A stretch of 38,021 bases of DNA from NCBI GenBank assembly GCA_947478175.1, contig CANJUQ010000016.1:1-38021 (forward strand), given 5' to 3'. The stretch is from Thiotrichales bacterium. GTDB lineage: Bacteria > Pseudomonadota > Gammaproteobacteria > Francisellales > CACEW01. A program made the translations under genes and the position numbers. Positions 1 to 7,576 of the stretch are shown piece after piece (within the stretch, counting starts at the first letter, position 1; each line of letters opens with the position of its first letter). The notes under the pieces are model-generated. The model was given only the letters and a program-made list of their open reading frames with translations. It ran no database searches and was not told where the DNA came from.

Positions 1-141
1 GAGCGATGGAAAGTAATATCAATGTTCTAAAATCTGCCGAAAGTGTGAGGACACGTGATCTATTGGGAGCCGGATGCGGTAGTTCTGCAAGTCCGGTTCT
101 GAGGAGGGGGCGATGGAAGTGATTCTGTCGCTCTACTCAAC
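1..141 (+). mobile_element. Group II intron, 3' end (domains V and VI)
   Basis: Bases 67-99 fold as a classic domain V. Eight base pairs form between GAGCCGGA and TCCGGTTC, followed by a two-base AG bulge and an upper stem TGCGG/CTGCA with a small loop. Immediately 3', bases 110-131 form a 9-bp hairpin (GCGATGGAA with TTCTGTCGC) closed by a GTGA tetraloop. This is followed by CTACTCAAC, which fits domain VI with its branch-point A and an intron end in AC near base 141. The intron-encoded reverse transcriptase and domains I-IV would lie upstream of the window. The left 66 bases are probably domain IV or its end. The fold is seen in the sequence; the exact 3' splice point is inferred. Confidence 0.85.
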
Positions 142-524
142 CGGTACCCGTAATTACCCTCCATCATCTTTAATTCTGGGCATTAATGACAGCTTCAAAA
201 AGCTATCGGGAACTAATCTTGTACAAAAACGGTAGCGACGTACACACCATAAAAATAATAAAAAACCTTAACGTACAAAAATGTGCAAATTCTCTGATCG
301 CCCCAAAAGAAAGCTTTTTACCTGTCCCGATCACAACCCGATCAAGAAAAATATCAAGCAAAAATAATAGTTAACTTATTGAAATAGAAAAATAAAATAA
401 AAATGCACTGGGGGAATATATAACCAAAATCAAAACACGATCAAGAAACTTAAGCCAAAAATGGTTGAAAAAAGTGTTTTTTGCATTACAATGTCATTCA
501 ATAAAATCATTTACGAGAATAATC
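142..524. other. AT-rich stretch between intron and toxin-antitoxin genes
   Basis: No convincing gene. A 62-codon open frame at 186-374 has no ribosome binding site and a composition unlike a folded protein. The phrase GATCAAGAAA occurs twice (about 340 and 435). The downstream part probably carries the promoter of the antitoxin gene, but no clear -35/-10 pair stands out. Confidence 0.4.
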
Positions 525-788
525 ATGGCTAGCAATGCATTGGTACAAACAAGAATTGATCAGCACATAAAATCTGAAGCCACCGTTGTTTTGGCCGCTA
601 TGGGTTTAACTATTTCAGACGCCGTTAGGTTATTACTAACAAAGGTTGCGCAAGATCATGCACTGCCATTTAATCCACTTGTTCCAAATGAAGAAACAAT
701 TTTGGCTATGAAAGAAGCCAGACAAGGCGGGCTACCTTCATTTTCAACGGTAAAATCATTGATGGATGATTTGAATGCGGAAGATTGA
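525..788 (+). CDS. dinJ: DinJ/RelB-family antitoxin
   Basis: An 87-residue protein beginning MASNALVQTRID, the usual start of DinJ-family antitoxins. The N-terminal half has the ribbon-helix-helix pattern (ALVQTRIDQHIKSEA, then the MGLTISDAVRLLLTKVA helices), which binds the operator and dimerises. The C-terminal segment (about 55-87) would wrap the toxin. An upstream in-frame ATG at 465 would add 20 unrelated residues, so the start at 525 is preferred. The stop lies 14 bases inside the following toxin gene, the translational coupling usual for these pairs. By family it should neutralise the YafQ-like RNase and repress its own promoter. Confidence 0.88.
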   Translation: MASNALVQTRIDQHIKSEATVVLAAMGLTISDAVRLLLTKVAQDHALPFNPLVPNEETILAMKEARQGGLPSFSTVKSLMDDLNAED

Positions 789-1056
789 TCCAACTACCAA
801 ATTTAAACGGGATTACAAAAGAGAATTAAAAGGGAAACATAAAAAGTATTTAACTGATTCTTTCGAAAAATTCCTAGAAATTTTAGCAAATGATCTCCCA
901 ATACCACCTCGATATAGCGATCATTCACTCACTGGAAATTGGAAAGATTTTAGGGATTGTCATTTAAAACCCGATTTAGTTCTAATTTATAAAAAAACAG
1001 AAGAGGATTCTTTAATTCTTGTCAGACTTGGATCTCATTCAGAACTTGCGATTTAG
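775..1056 (+). CDS. yafQ: YafQ-family mRNA interferase toxin
   Basis: A 93-residue protein matching YafQ in length and motifs. Visible are the DHSLTGNWKDFRDCHLKPD block, corresponding to the YafQ segment with the catalytic histidines and aspartate, and the C-terminal GSHSEL motif with the last histidine. The E. coli residue Phe91 after that histidine appears to be replaced by Ala (SELAI instead of AALFG), which may alter activity. YafQ-type toxins cleave mRNA in the ribosomal A site. The gene overlaps the DinJ-like antitoxin, so both are in one operon. On a plasmid the likely role is post-segregational stability. Confidence 0.88.
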   Translation: MRKIDPTTKFKRDYKRELKGKHKKYLTDSFEKFLEILANDLPIPPRYSDHSLTGNWKDFRDCHLKPDLVLIYKKTEEDSLILVRLGSHSELAI

Positions 1057-1086
1057 TGCCTCCTAGAACCTTTTTGATTCTGTGCC

Positions 1087-1123
1087 ACTGGGACATTTAT
1101 AAAATGCTTATAAGTGTCCCAGT
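1087..1123. repeat. Imperfect 37-bp inverted repeat (hairpin)
   Basis: ACTGGGACA (1087-1095) pairs exactly with TGTCCCAGT (1115-1123). Inside the arms TTATAA occurs on both sides around an AATGC loop, giving about 15 paired positions. There is no T tract, so it is not a standard intrinsic terminator. It lies 30 bases after the YafQ stop, between converging genes. It may be a small palindromic repeat element or an mRNA end-stabilising hairpin. Confidence 0.6.
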
Positions 1124-1299
1124 AAAACAAGAAAAGTCATGGAAAATAAAAAAAATCCCAAAGAGATCTATGGAGAGCCAATCTGAAACTGCAGATCTAA
1201 ATAAAAACAGATTATTAAAATGGATCCTGGCTTATGTTGGGCTCTCAGACACTTGGCACTTGGAAGATAGAATAGATCCAAAACTGGCACTGGCCATTG

Positions 1300-2199
1300 C
1301 TAAGCTCGCCCTCGCTTTAATTTTGAATTATCCGCCAGCAGCTCATTAATCACCCGCTTCGCTTTTTCAATTTCAATGGCATTGCAGTTAACTCCAGGCA
1401 ACGCGGTATAGACAATTAACGCTTTCCATAAAGCCCAACCCATCGCCCGCTCCCAGGTTTGCTCATCTAATGAGATCGATTTTTTAAACACTTCGCGACT
1501 TTGATCTCTGAACAAAGTCCACGCAATCACCAAATCACACGCAGGATCTCCGACGCCTAGTTGCCCAAAATCAATCACCGCTGAAAGCTCGCCGTCATTC
1601 ACTAATAAATTTCCAACGGCAATATCCCCATGCATCCACGCAGGTGGCTGATTCCATTCTGAATCTAAGGCCCTATTCCAAATTTCAGTGATCTGTTTTG
1701 AATCCATGGTCGGGTCTAATTTTTTAATCGCTTCTCGAGTTTCTAGGTCATAGATTTTTAAAGAGCCGCCGCGATAAAAATTTTGAGGGCCTGCCATCGG
1801 TCCGCCCGTTGAATCTATTTTTTGAAGTGCTTTTAAAAACTCAGCCAGTTTCAATGCAAATGCTGAAAGATCCGAAATGGTTTCAAGAGACGCCATTTTA
1901 CCATCCAGCCATTGAACCACCGACCAAGGCCAAGGGTAATCTTCTGATGGCCTTCCCATCGCCAATGGCCGAGGGATTAGCAGAGATAAATGGGGTGCCA
2001 ATTTTGGAAGCCAACGCTGCTCTTTTTCTACTTGTGAGGCATAGCTGGCATCACTGGGAAGCCGAACAGTCATGCGATCTCCCAGGTGAAAAGTTCGGTT
2101 GTCCCAGCCGCTGAATTCAACGGGCTTAATGGGAAAATCAGACCACGCTGGAAATTGAGATTTAATCAGTCGCTGGACAAGAGCTGCATCGATATTCAT
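1300..2199 (-). CDS. Aminoglycoside phosphotransferase (APH)-family kinase
   Basis: About 299 residues with the APH/choline kinase fold. The catalytic loop WMHGDIAVGNLL holds the HGD base region (about residues 190-192) and the Asn that binds magnesium. The metal-binding VIDFG motif follows at about 209. The N-terminal lobe has GWDNRTFHLGDRMTVRLPS. This subfamily, with the LVxRLxxxQFPxW start and PWPWSVVQW segment, is common in bacterial genomes as putative aminoglycoside or macrolide kinases, but the substrate is usually unknown. The frame is open to a GTG at 2214. The ATG at 2199 is preferred because family conservation begins there; neither start has a strong ribosome binding site. It is divergent from the LysE-type gene. 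Calling it a resistance gene would be guessing. Confidence 0.85.
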   Translation of the reverse strand: MNIDAALVQRLIKSQFPAWSDFPIKPVEFSGWDNRTFHLGDRMTVRLPSDASYASQVEKEQRWLPKLAPHLSLLIPRPLAMGRPSEDYPWPWSVVQWLDGKMASLETISDLSAFALKLAEFLKALQKIDSTGGPMAGPQNFYRGGSLKIYDLETREAIKKLDPTMDSKQITEIWNRALDSEWNQPPAWMHGDIAVGNLLVNDGELSAVIDFGQLGVGDPACDLVIAWTLFRDQSREVFKKSISLDEQTWERAMGWALWKALIVYTALPGVNCNAIEIEKAKRVINELLADNSKLKRGRA

Positions 2200-2361
2200 T
2201 TTTTTTGTATTCACGGGGGGTGGATTTCCTAATTAAAAATCGGATTGATTTATCAAAATAAGCACGCAGGATATCAAAGTAAAATCAAATTTGTATTTGC
2301 TTTGAGCATTCCCCATCGTTAACCTCGTCTGCTTAATTTTCAGCCTGTAAACTCAATAAAA

Positions 2362-2988
2362 ATGCTAATTTTACTCATCAAGGGTCTCATCCTTGGCTTC
2401 TCGATCGCTGCCCCCGTAGGCCCCATTGGATTACTTTGTATTCAAAGATCCCTTCATGACGGATTGAGAATTGGCTTATTGACCGGTCTGGGTGCCGCAC
2501 TCGCTGATGGTGTTTATGGTCTGATCGCAGGGCTTGGACTCACTGCTGTTTCATCCTGGCTCATAGAATATCAATCCTGGATACAATGCCTTGGCGGCCT
2601 CTTTCTTATTTATTTAGGAATTCAGTTTTTACGTAAAAAATCCGCTCCTGAATCCAAAGAAAAATATGAAGCGTCTGGCATAAAAGCACTCTCTTCAACT
2701 TTTTTATTAACCATCACTAATCCCATGACGATCTTATCTTTTATCGCGGTCTTCGCAGGCCTTGGATTAGGATCTGGAAAAACAAACTTTATTCACGCCT
2801 TCGCCTTAGTTTTTGGAATCATTGCAGGATCAGCGCTCTGGTGGCTCATTTTAAGCACAAGCGTTGCTCATATTCTGCGACACAAACTTAGCAGCAGAAC
2901 TCTATTGGGAATTAATAAATTCTCTGGTCTTATCATGCTGTCACTAGGGGTTTTGGCGATTTTTGAGGCATTAAGGCCTGTTTTTTAA
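2362..2988 (+). CDS. LysE/RhtB-family amino-acid exporter
   Basis: A 208-residue, very hydrophobic protein with about six membrane segments. The N-terminal motif GFSIAAPVGPIGLLCIQRSL is the LysE/RhtB signature (GxxxAxxPGP type). ALADGVYGLIAGLGL and ITNPMTILSFIAVFAGLGL, with the conserved NP, lie further in. Length is typical for the family. By family it exports amino acids or related metabolites across the inner membrane; the substrate cannot be read from sequence. It stands alone, divergent from the APH-like gene, with no obvious ribosome binding site at the ATG. Confidence 0.9.
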   Translation: MLILLIKGLILGFSIAAPVGPIGLLCIQRSLHDGLRIGLLTGLGAALADGVYGLIAGLGLTAVSSWLIEYQSWIQCLGGLFLIYLGIQFLRKKSAPESKEKYEASGIKALSSTFLLTITNPMTILSFIAVFAGLGLGSGKTNFIHAFALVFGIIAGSALWWLILSTSVAHILRHKLSSRTLLGINKFSGLIMLSLGVLAIFEALRPVF

Positions 2989-2998
2989 ATTTATAAAA

Positions 2999-3604
2999 TC
3001 ACCACTCTACTTTTAAATCTGGCAACCCCTCCAAGCCATATCTGGCATAAACCAAAGTATCTGCGGGTTCTCCACTTAATTTATCTCGTCGACTGAATTT
3101 CAAAATGCCTTCTAGAACATAACCCAGGCGTTCTGGAATTTTTTTTGATTTTATATTTTCTGGCTGACAAGTAATCGCCATTTTTTTGGCGCCTAGTTGA
3201 ATAAACGCATATCGAGTTATGGCATTCACCGCTTCTGTCATATAACCCTGATTAGAAACAGAAGTTCTCAGCCAATAGCCCGTCTCAAAACATGGAACTT
3301 CCCAGTTCATATGATGAAACCCCGTTGCGCCTAAAAAATTGCCAGAAGCCTTTTCAAAAATAAATAAAGGCAAATAAGGCTCTTCGTTTCTTTTCACAAT
3401 CCAATTAGCCACAGCTTGTTTAATAAATTCCTCTGTTTCGCTTAAAGAAGGCGGATTTTTTGCCCAAGGCATAAATCGAGATAAGCTTTCAAAAGACTCA
3501 ATAATGGCCGCATTAACCACTTTGGCATCAGCCAGCCCAGGCGGACGTAAAATTAATCTGGGTGTTATGATGGGCATTGGGAAATTCTGTAAATTTTGAT
3601 TCAT
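2999..3604 (-). CDS. GNAT acetyltransferase, RimJ/RimL-like
   Basis: 201 residues with the RimJ/RimL pattern. It begins with the strand ITPRLILRPPGLADAKVV, continues with FIFEKASGNFLGATGFH (strands 2-4), and has the acetyl-CoA binding region around NQGYMTEAVNAITRYAF. The C-terminal part has NIKSKKIPERLGYVLEGIL, where Asn and the helix complete the fold. Such enzymes acetylate N-terminal amines of proteins or small molecules. The gene converges on the LysE-type gene with only 10 bases between stops. Target unknown. Confidence 0.87.
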   Translation of the reverse strand: MNQNLQNFPMPIITPRLILRPPGLADAKVVNAAIIESFESLSRFMPWAKNPPSLSETEEFIKQAVANWIVKRNEEPYLPLFIFEKASGNFLGATGFHHMNWEVPCFETGYWLRTSVSNQGYMTEAVNAITRYAFIQLGAKKMAITCQPENIKSKKIPERLGYVLEGILKFSRRDKLSGEPADTLVYARYGLEGLPDLKVEW

Positions 3605-3723
3605 AAAATTTCAATCAATTTTCAAATTAAATAAAAATAATATCTGAAAGGTTTGCTATTTGCTTTGCCAACTTCCTGTGATTAGCTTCCACGGCTTTAA
3701 TCTGTAGTCTCAGGAAAATAAAC

Positions 3724-4353
3724 ATGTCCAAAACACTCACCGGCAATCCAGACTTAGTCGACCCAGGATTTAAGTCCCCGTCCAATAATCCCATGGACCT
3801 ATTGAAAATCTGGCTAGAGTGCGCGGATCGATTAAATATTTCAGAACCTCGAAGCCTCGTATTATCCACCGTCAATAAAACAACCCTGCGTCCTTCCAGC
3901 CGCGTCGTCTTATTAAAATCATGCGATGACTCTGGCGTTATTTTTTCAACTAGCTCCTTCAGTGCGAAAGGCCAAGAAATAGAGAAAAATCCAATAGCCG
4001 CTGGAAATCTTTGGTGGCGAGAAACCATGCAGCAAATTAATTTTCAGGGATTGATCACAAAATGCTCTGACGCTATGTCGGATGAAATTTTTTATGAGAG
4101 AACAAGATCGGCTCAGGCTATAACTGTCTTATCTCAGCAAAGTCAGAAATTATTGGATGAAGCAGCACTTCGAAATCAAATTAATGCGCTGACCAATTCA
4201 GATTCAAAAATTATACGCCCTGAGCATTTTTGCGCCTACCATCTAGAAATAGACACCATTGAGTTCTGGCATGGCAGTAAAGATAGATTCCATCAAAGGC
4301 TCTTGTACCAATTAAAGAATCACACCTGGTCTCATGAAAGATTGCAGCCTTAG
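3724..4353 (+). CDS. pdxH: Pyridoxamine 5'-phosphate oxidase-like flavoprotein
   Basis: 209 residues, the usual PdxH size. The FMN-binding core is visible: RPSSRVVLLKSCDDSGVIFSTS, followed by SAKGQEIEKNPIAAGNLWW, which lines the flavin. The C-terminal dimerisation domain has IEFWHGSKDRFHQRLLY and ends in WSHERLQP, matching the PdxH terminal RLxP motif. The known reaction is FMN-dependent oxidation of PNP or PMP to pyridoxal phosphate. Usual consensus positions vary (QINFQGLITKCSDAMSDEIFYERTR in place of the standard RxxGxxxxl block), so a divergent PdxH or a PhzG-type relative is possible. AGGA about 9 bases upstream supports the ATG at 3724. The end overlaps the convergent MerR gene by 4 bases. 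Confidence 0.82.
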   Translation: MSKTLTGNPDLVDPGFKSPSNNPMDLLKIWLECADRLNISEPRSLVLSTVNKTTLRPSSRVVLLKSCDDSGVIFSTSSFSAKGQEIEKNPIAAGNLWWRETMQQINFQGLITKCSDAMSDEIFYERTRSAQAITVLSQQSQKLLDEAALRNQINALTNSDSKIIRPEHFCAYHLEIDTIEFWHGSKDRFHQRLLYQLKNHTWSHERLQP

Positions 4354-4769
4354 GAGATATTTTTTAAACACGAAATAATGGGACAGTCTTCCAGCTCTTT
4401 TTTCTGCTCACATTGCAGAATTAATTCATCCAAGCTTTTTTTCATTTGTTTAAGCAAGTTTATTTTTTCATGAATTTCGGATGATTTAAGCTCAGCGACG
4501 CCCCTTACTTTTTCTCTATGTTCTTTTTTATTTAAATTTTCAGTCTCTGTAATTTTTAATAAGTCTTTTATTTCTTTGAGAGAAAATCCTAATTTTTTGG
4601 CCATCAAGATAAATTGCATTTTTTTAAGATCTTTTTCTTGATACACCCGGTAGCCATTGCTCAATCTTGCTGGCTTATCTATGAGTTTTTGTGCTTCGTA
4701 ATATCTGAGTGTTTCAGGGTGAACACCTAATTTCTCAGCAATGACACTCCGCGTTAAAACTTCAACCAT
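4350..4769 (-). CDS. MerR-family transcriptional regulator
   Basis: 139 residues. The N-terminal winged helix-turn-helix (IAEKLGVHPETLRYYEAQKLI, then SNGYRVYQEKDLKKMQFI) is diagnostic of MerR. A long coiled-coil dimerisation helix follows (about 80-120). The C-terminus has QC...DCPIISCL, resembling the metal-binding cysteines of MerR/ZntR/CadR regulators. The first cysteine of the MerR set is a serine here (ELKSSEI). AAGG seven bases before ATG 4769 supports this start over the ATG five codons upstream. It overlaps the end of the DUF4396 gene by 8 bases, so the two are co-transcribed. Metal or metalloid sensing is an inference from the cysteines. Confidence 0.87.
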   Translation of the reverse strand: MVEVLTRSVIAEKLGVHPETLRYYEAQKLIDKPARLSNGYRVYQEKDLKKMQFILMAKKLGFSLKEIKDLLKITETENLNKKEHREKVRGVAELKSSEIHEKINLLKQMKKSLDELILQCEQKKELEDCPIISCLKNIS

Positions 4770-5196
4770 GACAAGACCTTCCATGTTTTTTTAATTGAAA
4801 ATAGTTGTACGCCCAGGCGACCACGTACCCAATCAACCAGGCGGGCAGAATATAGACAAAACTCAAGGCCAAACGATTGCCGCCAGCAAAAATAATGCTC
4901 GCTAAGTTAGCAGCCGCTTCCATCATCAACATACTGATAATGCTCATGCCAAAAGCGACTTTAATAGCCCTGATTAAGCTCATTTGTTTTAATAAAATTA
5001 AGGTCTCTAAACCCATGCTGGTGCATAACCCCGCCAACATCGCCAATATCATTACCAAAACAATTTTTACTGAAGGGTTGCCATAAAACTGAAATGCCAG
5101 AATCACTGCATTGTCGCCAATCGCACAGCCTAATAAACAAACCAGCGTATTTTTCGCGCTTTTCTTCCACGTATGCCTGCATTGCCAAAATTTCAT
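4762..5196 (-). CDS. DUF4396-type inner-membrane protein
   Basis: 144 residues with about four membrane helices: LVCLLGCAIGDNAVILAF, VLVMILAMLAGLCTS, KVAFGMSIISMLMMEAAANL and LSFVYILPAWLIGYVVAWAY. The MGLETLILLKQM...AFGMSIISMLMMEAA pattern is what I know from DUF4396 proteins. An AAGG site 8-9 bases upstream marks ATG 5196 as the start; the longer open frame begins in non-conserved sequence. The protein ends HGRSCHG, with a Cys-His pair that could bind metal. Function is not established for the family. Coupling to a MerR-type regulator suggests a metal or stress response. Confidence 0.75.
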   Translation of the reverse strand: MKFWQCRHTWKKSAKNTLVCLLGCAIGDNAVILAFQFYGNPSVKIVLVMILAMLAGLCTSMGLETLILLKQMSLIRAIKVAFGMSIISMLMMEAAANLASIIFAGGNRLALSFVYILPAWLIGYVVAWAYNYFQLKKHGRSCHG

Positions 5197-5268
5197 TATT
5201 TTTACCTTGTAGTGAATTAAGAAAAACGATTCTAAACCTTGGACCAAGGTACAGAGTCAAGAGCCTAA

Positions 5269-5370
5269 TCTCCCGCTACAGAATTTCATGACCCTGATTT
5301 CTTGGAGGCGATTGGGATTAATGCAAAAATAGACGTCTCTGATTTTTATCAAAAGCTCATCAGTCACTAG
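5269..5370 (+). pseudogene. Possible C-terminal gene remnant (33 codons)
   Basis: The frame ending at TAG 5368-5370 reads FHDPDFLEAIGINAKIDVSDFYQKLISH and looks protein-like (alternating hydrophobic and charged residues, ordinary codons), but a stop at 5266-5268 cuts it off upstream. It could be the tail of a gene lost when the MerR/DUF4396 pair or the APH-like gene arrived. I do not recognise the parent family. It is also possible that it is chance. Confidence 0.25.
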
Positions 5371-5381
5371 GAACAAGAATT

Positions 5382-6413
5382 TTGAATCAAGACTTCATCC
5401 AAAAAATCTGCCAAAAATTAGACATCGGAACACCCGCCACCCCAGCCGAAAGAATCTACGGCGGTCTTTTACACAAAATGTGGAAGCTCACGACGGATAA
5501 AAATTCTTACGCTATCAAAGAACTAGCAGACCATATCGACTTCAAGAATCAGGCCATTAAAAATAATTACGAGCTCTCTGAAAGAATCGCGATGAAGTTT
5601 TCCCATGAGGGCATCCCCGCTATTAGCGCCCTTCATAAAGACGGCGACACTCTCATGGAGATTGACGGAACATTTTTCCTAATTTACCCCTGGGTCAATG
5701 CAAAGACCTTGCCACCTCATGAGCCCATCTCAGATCAACATGGCATTAAAATCGCTGAGCTAATTTCAAAGATTCACCAAATTAATTTAAATATTTTCTC
5801 GCTTCCCTCAAGCAAAGAGCCCGAGTTTAATATTTTAAGTTCAGAGGAAATTCTGAATGCCATTAAAAATTCAAAAATCAAAAAAGCATCCTTTGCTGCT
5901 GAACTTACAAAACATCAAAAAATTCTTTTGTCACTCAATCAAAAATATTTAGAGGCTATTCCCTCCTTAAAAAAACAGTCGGTCATTAGCCATGGGGATT
6001 TGGATCCCAAAAATGTGCTTTGGGCTGCTGAAGATCAACCTATTTTGATTGACTGGGAATCCGCTCGAAGGCTCAATCCAACCCATGAAATCATCAATGC
6101 CTGTTTAGATTGGAGCGGCATTAGTCTTGATAATAATTTTAATCAAAATCTATTTTTTAAAATGCTGGCGGCTTATCAAAACGCTGGCAGGGTCTTAGAT
6201 CAAAATCTTTTGGAGCCTGCTTGTTATGCCGTTGCTGGCAATTGGATTCACTGGATGGTCTTTAATATGCAGAGATTTTGTGAGACTCAAGATTCAGAAG
6301 TTTTAAGTTTAAGTTCTGAGCAAGTCAGCCAGACATTGCGGACGATTGTTTTTCTGGAAAATCTTATTCCAGCTCTCATATCAAAAATCAAAAGCCAAGA
6401 GATCAAGAAATGA
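5382..6413 (+). CDS. APH/choline-kinase-fold phosphotransferase
   Basis: 343 residues. The catalytic loop ISHGDLDPKNVLW (HGD at about 204-206, Asn at 211) and metal-binding LIDWESA (Asp about 224) define an APH-superfamily kinase. The N-terminal lobe holds SYAIKELADHIDF with the likely ATP-binding lysine. The DWE form instead of DFG occurs in homoserine kinase II/thiamine kinase-like members. The start is TTG 5382, preceded by TAGGAAC about 8 bases upstream; no ATG lies before the conserved N-terminus. The gene overlaps the following acetyltransferase (ATGA), so the two form a pair and may modify the same type of small molecule. Substrate unknown. Confidence 0.82.
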   Translation: MNQDFIQKICQKLDIGTPATPAERIYGGLLHKMWKLTTDKNSYAIKELADHIDFKNQAIKNNYELSERIAMKFSHEGIPAISALHKDGDTLMEIDGTFFLIYPWVNAKTLPPHEPISDQHGIKIAELISKIHQINLNIFSLPSSKEPEFNILSSEEILNAIKNSKIKKASFAAELTKHQKILLSLNQKYLEAIPSLKKQSVISHGDLDPKNVLWAAEDQPILIDWESARRLNPTHEIINACLDWSGISLDNNFNQNLFFKMLAAYQNAGRVLDQNLLEPACYAVAGNWIHWMVFNMQRFCETQDSEVLSLSSEQVSQTLRTIVFLENLIPALISKIKSQEIKK

Positions 6414-6937
6414 ATGCTCCACAAAACACGAACATCCTATTGTCAGACTTAAATCTCCAAGACGCCGAAATCCTCGCTGATTATTTTAAAAAACTCGGCT
6501 GGCATAAACCGCTTTCTGGATTCTTAACTTATCTCCAAGAAGCTGAACTAGGCCTTAGAAAAAACATTGTTGCTAAAAACTCTGAAAATAAAATCCTGGG
6601 CTATGTGACTGTTCTTTGGGAATCCGATCATCCGTATTTTCAAGAAAGAGCGATTCCAGAAATTAAAGATTTAAATGTCCTGCCAGAGTTTCGAAAACAA
6701 GGTTTCGGCAGAGCGCTGCTTAAAGCTTCTGAGCAAGCCATTTATCAAAAATTAGGCCCTAATCAGACTATTGGGATTGGCGTTGGAATTCTCAAAGATT
6801 ACGGGCCAGCGCAAAAACTTTATATCCAAGAAGGCTATGTTCCTAATGCTGAAGGCGTGATGGTGAATCATCAGATTTTAAATTATGGGCATACAGAATC
6901 CGTTGATGATGATTGGGTTTTATGGATGACAAAATAA
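6410..6937 (+). CDS. GNAT N-acetyltransferase
   Basis: 175 residues. The acetyl-CoA binding motif A is clear: IPEIKDLNVLPEFRKQGFGRALLKASEQAI, with the RKQGFGRAL loop in R/QxxGxG/A form. The later AQKLYIQEGYVPNAEG completes motif B, where a helix pairs with the YxxxGY segment. The ATG overlaps the preceding kinase stop by 4 bases (ATGA), so the two are translationally coupled. A kinase plus acetyltransferase pair recalls drug- or metabolite-modification cassettes, but no specific substrate can be inferred. Confidence 0.87.
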   Translation: MNAPQNTNILLSDLNLQDAEILADYFKKLGWHKPLSGFLTYLQEAELGLRKNIVAKNSENKILGYVTVLWESDHPYFQERAIPEIKDLNVLPEFRKQGFGRALLKASEQAIYQKLGPNQTIGIGVGILKDYGPAQKLYIQEGYVPNAEGVMVNHQILNYGHTESVDDDWVLWMTK

Positions 6938-7087
6938 TCCAATTAATTTGAAAACTTTCGGAAGGAATGGCAATAAAAACATCGTTTTATTTAAAATAAT
7001 TGTTGTTTTACGACAATTATTGAAATAAGATGCCCCTGTTTTCGAAAACATAATTTTATTATTTATCAATTTTTGGAGATTTAAACT

Positions 7088-7510
7088 ATGAGAAAATTCA
7101 TTATTTCATTGTCAGCTCTTGCTGCGCTTATCAGTGGTGCGGCTTATGCGAATAACGTCGATATAAGTAATTCAAATCAAAGTGTCGGTCCACTGAAAAT
7201 CACTTATGTGACAGCTCAGAAAAACAATAACGAACCAGGTCAATATAGCGATCCACAAGTCGTCCTATTGAAGGCAGGTCAAACACTGAATATCAATACG
7301 CCACAGAATGGCTTTCAATATTCGGGGATTGTTGTCACACAAATAAACTTTACCACTTCAACTGGGAAAGAAATGTCTCAGTCTTTCGACGAGAAAACCT
7401 TTGGTCAGGCCTACTCATGTTCCTACTCAACAAGTAATGAGAATCAGTCTGGTCAAATCAATCTCGAGTTGTCAGAGCACCGCCTGACTTGCCAACACGC
7501 GAATGTTTGA
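7088..7510 (+). CDS. Secreted small protein, unknown family
   Basis: 140 residues. Residues 1-21 form a typical Sec signal peptide (MRKF, hydrophobic core, cleavage after AYA). The mature part is polar, Asn/Gln/Ser-rich and alternates like a beta protein. It has exactly two cysteines near the end, 24 residues apart in between, probably forming a periplasmic disulfide. Not recognised. The protein at 9151-9579 shares the plan: signal peptide, a central -QIN- strand, then two C-terminal cysteines. GGAG about 10 bases upstream supports the ATG. It is followed by a terminator hairpin, so it may be transcribed separately from the DUF2975 gene. Confidence 0.75.
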   Translation: MRKFIISLSALAALISGAAYANNVDISNSNQSVGPLKITYVTAQKNNNEPGQYSDPQVVLLKAGQTLNINTPQNGFQYSGIVVTQINFTTSTGKEMSQSFDEKTFGQAYSCSYSTSNENQSGQINLELSEHRLTCQHANV

Positions 7511-7530
7511 TTAATTCGTTAATAAATCCG

Positions 7531-7561
7531 CAGGCCGTGTTACGCATGGCCTGATTTTTTT
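7531..7561 (+). terminator. Intrinsic terminator after secreted-protein gene
   Basis: CAGGCC (7531-7536) and GGCCTG (7548-7553) form a stem around an 11-base loop, followed by ATTTTTTT. It ends one base before the AGGAG ribosome binding site of the DUF2975 gene, so that gene is either read by leakage through this terminator or has a promoter within it. Confidence 0.75.
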
Positions 7562-7576
7562 AGGAGAAATGACTCT

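Noticed and set aside
186..374. 62-codon open frame after the intron
   Set aside because: No ribosome binding site, low-complexity Lys/Ser/Asn composition, no recognisable motif, starts next to the intron junction.
1056..1349. 97-codon open frame after YafQ
   Set aside because: Starts at GTG over the YafQ stop, crosses a hairpin and ends inside the APH-like gene on the other strand. Its last part is the shadow of that gene.
3627..4028. 133-codon minus-strand frame
   Set aside because: Antisense to the PdxH-like gene, which has clear family motifs; the frame shows none.
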